From Spirosoma oryzae (GTDB lineage: Bacteria; Bacteroidota; Bacteroidia; Cytophagales; Spirosomataceae), in contig NZ_PVTE01000002.1 of the NCBI RefSeq assembly GCF_003002825.1, positions 248,001 through 312,000 on the forward strand: a stretch of 64,000 nt of DNA. Reading direction: 5' to 3'. The notes under the pieces are model-generated. The model saw only the letters and a list, made by a program, of their open reading frames with translations, was not told where the DNA came from and made no database searches. Position numbers and translations under genes: made by a program. How positions within the stretch are numbered: the stretch's first letter is position 1; the number at the start of each line of letters is the position of its first letter. Shown one piece after another: positions 59,402 to 64,000 of the stretch.

Positions 59402-62296
59402 ATGACTCATACACCGGAAGTCGAATCACCGCGTTCCGTCGACCAACTCGACCCCAAGCAATACATCATCATCAAGGGGGCGAAAGTACATAATCTGAAA
59501 GGAATTGACGTTGCCATCCCCCGCAATCAGCTCGTCGTGTTGACGGGACTGTCCGGGTCGGGCAAGTCGTCGCTGGCGTTCGATACGCTGTTTGCCGAAG
59601 GGCAGCGCATGTACGTCGAAAGTCTGAGCAGCTACGCCCGGCAGTTTCTGGGGCGGATGGAAAAGCCGGAGGTTGAATACATCAAAGGTGTTTCGCCGGC
59701 CATTGCCATCGAGCAGAAAGTCTCGACCCGCAACCCCCGCTCGACCGTCGGCACGTCGACCGAGATTTACGATTACCTCAAGCTGCTGTTTGCGCGGGTG
59801 GGCGTAACGTATTCCCCGATTTCGGGCCACGAAGTAAAGAAAGATACCGTCAGCGACGTGGTCAACTACATGTACAGCTTCGAAGCAGGTCTGGGCGGCA
59901 CTCCGCAGCGGGTCATGATTCTGGCTCCGCTGCGGCTGCACGACGGACGCACGCTTTCGCAGGAGCTGAACATCCTGATTCAGAAAGGATACACCCGTAT
60001 CGCCGTTGAGGGGCAGGTTCAGTTTATCGAAGAACTGCTGCAACAGCCCGACGAAACCGACAAGCTGGTGTCGAACCCGCTGGAAATTCTGGTCGACCGG
60101 GGCACGGTGATCTACGACGACAATGGTCAGCCCGACGAAGATAATCAATACCGCTTTTCCGATTCGGTTCAGACGGCTTTCAACGAAGGCAACGGCACCT
60201 GTCGCGTCGACATCGTCGGGAAGGAGTCGCGGCAGTTTTCAGACAAGTTTGAACTCGACGGTATTCTGTTTGAAGAGCCAAGCGTCAACCTCTTCACCTT
60301 CAATAACCCGTACGGTGCGTGCCGCCGATGCGATGGTTTCGGCAAAGTGCTGGGCATCGATCCCGATCTGGTTATTCCCGACAAAAACCTGTCGGTTTTC
60401 GAAGGCGCTATCATGCCGTGGCGGAGCGAGAAAATGAGCAATGAATACATGAAGCCGCTGCTGCGGAACGGTATTCGGTTCGATTTTCCCATTCACCGCC
60501 CCTACAAAGAACTTACCCCCGCCGAGCAGGAACTCCTCTGGACGGGTAACAAATACTTCGACGGACTGAACGCGTTCTTCGAATTCGTGGAAAGCCAGAC
60601 GTTCAAAGTACAGTACCGGGTGATGCTATCACGCTACCGGGGCAAAACCACCTGTCCGGAGTGTCGGGGGTCGCGGCTGCGCAAAGATGCCGGTTACGTC
60701 AAAGTCGGCGGCAAGAGCATCACCGATCTGGTGCTGATGCCCATCGATAAAGCAGCCAGTTTCTTCCGCGAGCTCGAACTGCCCGACCACCAGAAAAAAG
60801 TGGCCGACCGGATTCTGGTCGAGATTCAGAATCGGCTGGACTACATGGAGCGTGTCGGCCTGGGCTATCTAACGCTCAACCGCCTGACCAATACACTATC
60901 GGGGGGCGAATATCAGCGCATCAAGCTGGCGACGTCACTCGGCTCGGCGCTGGTTGGCTCGATGTATATTCTTGATGAACCAAGCATCGGGCTGCACCCG
61001 CGCGACACAAAGCGACTGGTAAGTGTGCTGGAATCGCTGCGCGACATGGGCAACACGGTGATCGTGGTTGAACATGAAGAAGAAGTGATGCGGGCGGCCG
61101 ATCAGCTAATCGACATCGGCCCTGACGCCGGGTCGCTGGGTGGTCACCTTGTCTTTCAGGGTACGTGGCAGGACGTTGTGAACGGCGACAACCACGCAAC
61201 GACCGACGCGCACTACCCGTCGCACACGCTGGACTTCCTGACCGGGCGCGAAACGGTACCCGTGCCGTCATTCCGGCGCAAGTCGGCTAATTTCATCGAA
61301 CTCAAAGGAGCGCGGGAAAACAATCTGAAGGACGTATCGGCCCGTTTCCCGCTGAACAACCTGACCGTTGTAACGGGCGTATCAGGTTCGGGAAAAAGTA
61401 CGCTGATCCGGAAGGTGCTGTACCCGGCCCTGATGCGGCAACGGGGCGACGCAACCGAAGAAGCGGGTAAATACGACGCACTGGAAGGCTCGCTCGACCG
61501 GATTCTGGCGGTCGAAATGATCGATCAAAATCCGATTGGCAAGTCGAGCCGGTCGAACCCGGTTACGTACATCAAAGCGTACGATTACCTGCGGCAGGTC
61601 ATGGCCGATCAGCCAATCGCGAAATCCCGTGCTTACAAACCCAGCCACTTCTCGTTCAACGTCGACGGGGGGCGCTGCGAAGTCTGTCAGGGCGAGGGCG
61701 AGGTAAAGATCGAGATGCAGTTCATGGCCGATATTTACCTCAAATGCGAAGGCTGTGGCGGCAAACGCTTCAAGCAGGAAGTACTGGAGGTGACGCTCGA
61801 CGGCAAAAACGTATCGGACATTCTGGACATGACCGTCGACGAAGCCGTTACTTTCTTCCGCACGGCCGATCCTAAAATGGCCGACAAACTGCTGCCGTTG
61901 CAGGCGGTCGGGCTAGGGTATATCGGTCTGGGCCAGTCGGCGAATACGCTGTCGGGCGGGGAAGCGCAGCGGGTCAAGCTGGCGTCGTTCCTCGGTAAGG
62001 GCAACCCGAACAAAGGCAGCACGCTGTTCATTTTCGACGAACCAACGACGGGGTTACACTTCCACGACATTCGTAAACTGCTCGACGCCATCAACGCGCT
62101 GGTCGATCAGGGCGACTCGGTGATCATCATCGAGCACAACATGGAAGTCATCAAAAACGCCGACCACATCATCGACCTCGGTCCCGACGGTGGCGAAACG
62201 GGTGGCTACATCACCTTTACGGGTACGCCCGAGCAGATGGTGCAGCTCCCGGAAGGGCAAAACTTCACCGCTGACTTCCTACGCGGGAAAGTGTAG
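59402..62296 (+). CDS. uvrA: UvrABC excinuclease subunit A
   Basis: 964 residues. Two ABC ATPase modules: Walker A GLSGSGKSS and GVSGSGKST, two LSGGE signatures, Walker B ILDEPSIGLHP and IFDEPTTGLHF. Zinc sites include CRRCDGFG, CPECRGSR and CEVCQGEGEV with CEGCGG. It recognises bulky DNA damage with UvrB. The gene has no cotranscribed neighbour; a gap with a broken DUF2442 gene follows. Confidence 0.97.
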   Translation: MTHTPEVESPRSVDQLDPKQYIIIKGAKVHNLKGIDVAIPRNQLVVLTGLSGSGKSSLAFDTLFAEGQRMYVESLSSYARQFLGRMEKPEVEYIKGVSPAIAIEQKVSTRNPRSTVGTSTEIYDYLKLLFARVGVTYSPISGHEVKKDTVSDVVNYMYSFEAGLGGTPQRVMILAPLRLHDGRTLSQELNILIQKGYTRIAVEGQVQFIEELLQQPDETDKLVSNPLEILVDRGTVIYDDNGQPDEDNQYRFSDSVQTAFNEGNGTCRVDIVGKESRQFSDKFELDGILFEEPSVNLFTFNNPYGACRRCDGFGKVLGIDPDLVIPDKNLSVFEGAIMPWRSEKMSNEYMKPLLRNGIRFDFPIHRPYKELTPAEQELLWTGNKYFDGLNAFFEFVESQTFKVQYRVMLSRYRGKTTCPECRGSRLRKDAGYVKVGGKSITDLVLMPIDKAASFFRELELPDHQKKVADRILVEIQNRLDYMERVGLGYLTLNRLTNTLSGGEYQRIKLATSLGSALVGSMYILDEPSIGLHPRDTKRLVSVLESLRDMGNTVIVVEHEEEVMRAADQLIDIGPDAGSLGGHLVFQGTWQDVVNGDNHATTDAHYPSHTLDFLTGRETVPVPSFRRKSANFIELKGARENNLKDVSARFPLNNLTVVTGVSGSGKSTLIRKVLYPALMRQRGDATEEAGKYDALEGSLDRILAVEMIDQNPIGKSSRSNPVTYIKAYDYLRQVMADQPIAKSRAYKPSHFSFNVDGGRCEVCQGEGEVKIEMQFMADIYLKCEGCGGKRFKQEVLEVTLDGKNVSDILDMTVDEAVTFFRTADPKMADKLLPLQAVGLGYIGLGQSANTLSGGEAQRVKLASFLGKGNPNKGSTLFIFDEPTTGLHFHDIRKLLDAINALVDQGDSVIIIEHNMEVIKNADHIIDLGPDGGETGGYITFTGTPEQMVQLPEGQNFTADFLRGKV

Positions 62297-62378
62297 CGTT
62301 GCTTATTACGGAACGCCTGGTATAAATCCGTTGGTCAGTCATCGGCTAGCCGCCTGGCTACAAACATCGGATGAGTAA

Positions 62379-62687
62379 GTGCTTGTTTACGGTGATCCTG
62401 TTGATGAATTGATTGCGGAGGAAGGGTTGAAAGTTGCCCGGTTTGTTCACTTTCGCGCGTTGGATTTACTCCTGGTGATTCTCCCCAACCGTCGAATGAT
62501 CAGCCGGTTGTTGTCTGCGTATTCAGCGATGGGGCAAGCCAGTGATAACTAACTATTGAATCATACGCTAACTGAAGCAGGTATTCACTGGCCAGCTATC
62601 GACATAGATTTGAGCTTACGTGGCTTTTTGCGGGAAGAAGCGCTGCACTCTTTGCGCCATGGATTTTCCACAAAGAAAGCAGCGTAG
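62379..62687 (+). pseudogene. DUF2442-like pseudogene with an in-frame stop
   Basis: Translation from a GTG at 62379 gives LIAEEGLKVARFVHFRALD, LLVILPNRRMISRLLSAYSA, then TAA at 62550-62552, then in the same frame LLNHTLTEAGIHWPAIDIDL and SLRGFLREEAL to TAG at 62685. Both halves match DUF2442 (DGR-type strand; GIHWPxIDxDLSxxGFL end). A CAA to TAA change would explain the stop. No frameshift is needed. Confidence 0.65.
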
Positions 62688-62706
62688 TTACAGCATTTGG
62701 TCTGGC

Positions 62707-62736
62707 GTAAAAGCGGGTGGCAACATCCGCTTTTAC
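62707..62736 (+). terminator. Hairpin with GCAA loop downstream of the DUF2442 pseudogene
   Basis: A 13-bp stem (62707-62719 with 62724-62736, one G-T pair) closed by GCAA, a GNRA-type tetraloop, then an AT-rich tail. Confidence 0.75.
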
Positions 62737-62832
62737 ATTTTATAGCCATTTGTTAGTCTTCGGGAACACCTGTTTCCGTTCGGCACAGGAAATGTAACAA
62801 GCGTATTACTATAACACGCTTTTATTCTTCTC

Positions 62833-64000
62833 ATGTCGCGTTTCCTACTCGCTCTCGTTTGCTGGCTCTGGCTTGGTTTATTTTCCCTGAAAGCGCAGAA
62901 TGCGATCAGTGCGACAGCGCTACGCTGCGAAAACCTCACGAATCCAACTGCCCTTGAAACCACGAAGCCGCGTCTGAGCTGGCAGCTTAGCGGAGCAGAC
63001 CGGGGCTTGCTTCAACAGTCGTACCATATACTGGTTGCCAGTTCAGCCGAGAAACTGGCCCGTAACGAAGGCGATTTGTGGAATTCCGGCGTGGTATCGA
63101 CCGACCAGTCGATCTGGATACCCTACGGCGGCCAGACGCTCACCAGCCGGGCCAGCTACTTCTGGAAAGTACAGATCGTAACAACCAACGGCCTGACGTC
63201 CGACTGGAGCCAGCCAGCGACCTGGACAATGGGGCTGATGCAGGCAAGCGACCGCACGGCGCAGTGGATCGGGCTGGAACAAACGTTTCCCTGGGATCAG
63301 CCCACGGCCAACCGCACCCGGCTGTCGGCGCGCTATTTCCGGAAAGAAACGCAGCTGACCAAGCCCATCCGGCAGGCCACCGCTTATATCTGCGGATTAG
63401 GTCTTTACGAACTACATCTGAATGGGCAACGGATTGGCACGCAGGTGCTGGCCCCCGGCCCGACGGAATACAACAAGCGGGTTTTCTACAACACCTTCGA
63501 TGTAACGGCGCAACTTCATCAGGGGACCAATGCCCTGGGCATCACCCTGGGGAACGGTCACTTTTTCCGCATGCGCCTTAATCAGTGGGCACTGCCGGAA
63601 ACGACGCATTACGGCCTGCCCCGCTGCTGGATGCAACTGGAAGTAACTTACACCGACGGGACGAAACAAACGATCATTACCGATACCTCCTGGAAAGTAA
63701 CCGCCGACGGACCGATCCGGGCCAACAACGAGTACGACGGGGAAGACTACGACGCGACCCGCGAGCTTACCAACTGGCATCAGCCGGGCTTTAACGATTC
63801 GAGCTGGCTGGCCGCTGAATCGGTCTCGGCACCAGCCAGCCGGCTGGAGAGCCAAATCAACCCGCCCATTCGCATTATGGAAACGCTGCGCCCCCGCGCG
63901 ATTCGGTCCCTGCCCAACGGTACGTACGTAGTCGACATGGGCCAGAATATCACCGGCTGGCTGCGCATTCGGGTAGCGGGCGCACGCGGCACCCGCCTGA
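62833..64000 (+). CDS. Alpha-L-rhamnosidase (GH78), N-terminal part, cut by window end
   Basis: 389 residues to the edge, starting at the ATG at 62833. Signal peptide (LLALVCWLWLGLFSLKAQ) then a fibronectin-like domain (LRCENLTNPTALETTKPRLS; ASYFWKVQIVTT) and the first GH78 beta domains (AYICGLGLYELHLNGQRIGT, APGPTEYNKRVFYNTFDV; NNEYDGEDYDATRE). The catalytic (alpha/alpha)6 barrel lies beyond the window. It releases rhamnose from plant or bacterial glycans outside the cell. Confidence 0.92.
   Translation, partial: MSRFLLALVCWLWLGLFSLKAQNAISATALRCENLTNPTALETTKPRLSWQLSGADRGLLQQSYHILVASSAEKLARNEGDLWNSGVVSTDQSIWIPYGGQTLTSRASYFWKVQIVTTNGLTSDWSQPATWTMGLMQASDRTAQWIGLEQTFPWDQPTANRTRLSARYFRKETQLTKPIRQATAYICGLGLYELHLNGQRIGTQVLAPGPTEYNKRVFYNTFDVTAQLHQGTNALGITLGNGHFFRMRLNQWALPETTHYGLPRCWMQLEVTYTDGTKQTIITDTSWKVTADGPIRANNEYDGEDYDATRELTNWHQPGFNDSSWLAAESVSAPASRLESQINPPIRIMETLRPRAIRSLPNGTYVVDMGQNITGWLRIRVAGARGTRL

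Larger units (their letters stand above)
62297..62832. other. Gap containing a broken DUF2442 gene
   Basis: 536 bp between uvrA and the rhamnosidase. The only coding remains are the DUF2442-like pseudogene (62379-62687) and its terminator hairpin at 62707. The rest shows no ORF. Confidence 0.5.

Noticed and set aside
62733..62963. Small ORF on the minus strand at the rhamnosidase start
   Set aside because: It overlaps the GH78 start and its promoter region in antisense, with no similarity to a known family.

Overview
The window looks like chromosome from a Bacteroidota member of the Cytophagales, most likely Spirosoma or a close relative (inference, no search was run). The signs are a gliding-motility/type IX secretion lipoprotein (GldD), a protein with a type-B C-terminal sorting domain, a SusC-like TonB-dependent receptor, a GGGP synthase, a NagB-PIG-L fusion, promoters of the TTG-N17-20-TAnnTTTG type, and moderately high G+C outside AT-rich gene gaps. 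I see no tRNA, rRNA, CRISPR array, insertion sequence or prophage. Most of it is core chromosome with a few accessory or decayed islands. Layout: 0-2 kb holds the end of a rhamnulokinase-like gene and rhaT. 2-6.5 kb holds a cold-shock protein, a PspC protein, a glycosyltransferase, ybaB and a type IX cargo protein. 6.6-15 kb has ribBA and an envelope cluster (lptD, then divergently an amidase and an MlaD-like lipid transporter), followed by an acyl-CoA carboxyltransferase. 15-21 kb runs mostly leftward: Kazal lipoprotein, cytochrome c, gldD, AIM24-like protein, a DUF4160/DUF2442 pair, gltX and ridA. 21-30 kb has an orphan SusC-like receptor, an App1-like phosphatase, an M16 protease, an antitoxin with a broken toxin, and a NagX-like acyltransferase. 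30-36 kb has a TIR/deoxyribosyltransferase-like protein, nagB-PIG-L, an oxidoreductase, a MobA-like transferase, ruvX and def. 36-47 kb holds mixed metabolism (DUF1080, omega-amidase, sugar porter, DUF4301, Rrf2 regulator, metB, TMEM64, hydrolase, MaoC, acyl-CoA dehydrogenase, AraC regulator). 47-52.5 kb has a leftward membrane/GGGP-synthase/TonB operon, a DksA-like protein, gdhA and psd. 52.7-58 kb is a polysaccharide O-acetylation locus (MBOAT plus two AlgX/AlgJ-like proteins, with a divergent SGNH hydrolase). 58-64 kb has an outer-membrane protein, MgtC, uvrA, a nonsense-disrupted DUF2442 gene and the start of a GH78 rhamnosidase. How the parts fit: rhamnose release (rhamnosidase), uptake (RhaT) and phosphorylation (kinase) are all represented, though at opposite ends of the window. 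LptD, the amidase and MlaD build or maintain the envelope. The MBOAT/AlgX operon probably acetylates an exported glycan. The most distinctive structural signal is at convergent gene ends: almost every one carries a long inverted repeat, several of them perfect palindromes of 41-50 bp. Two decayed small-gene systems (a RelE/HigB-type toxin remnant and a DUF2442 pseudogene) were too short for simple ORF calling and were found by hand translation.
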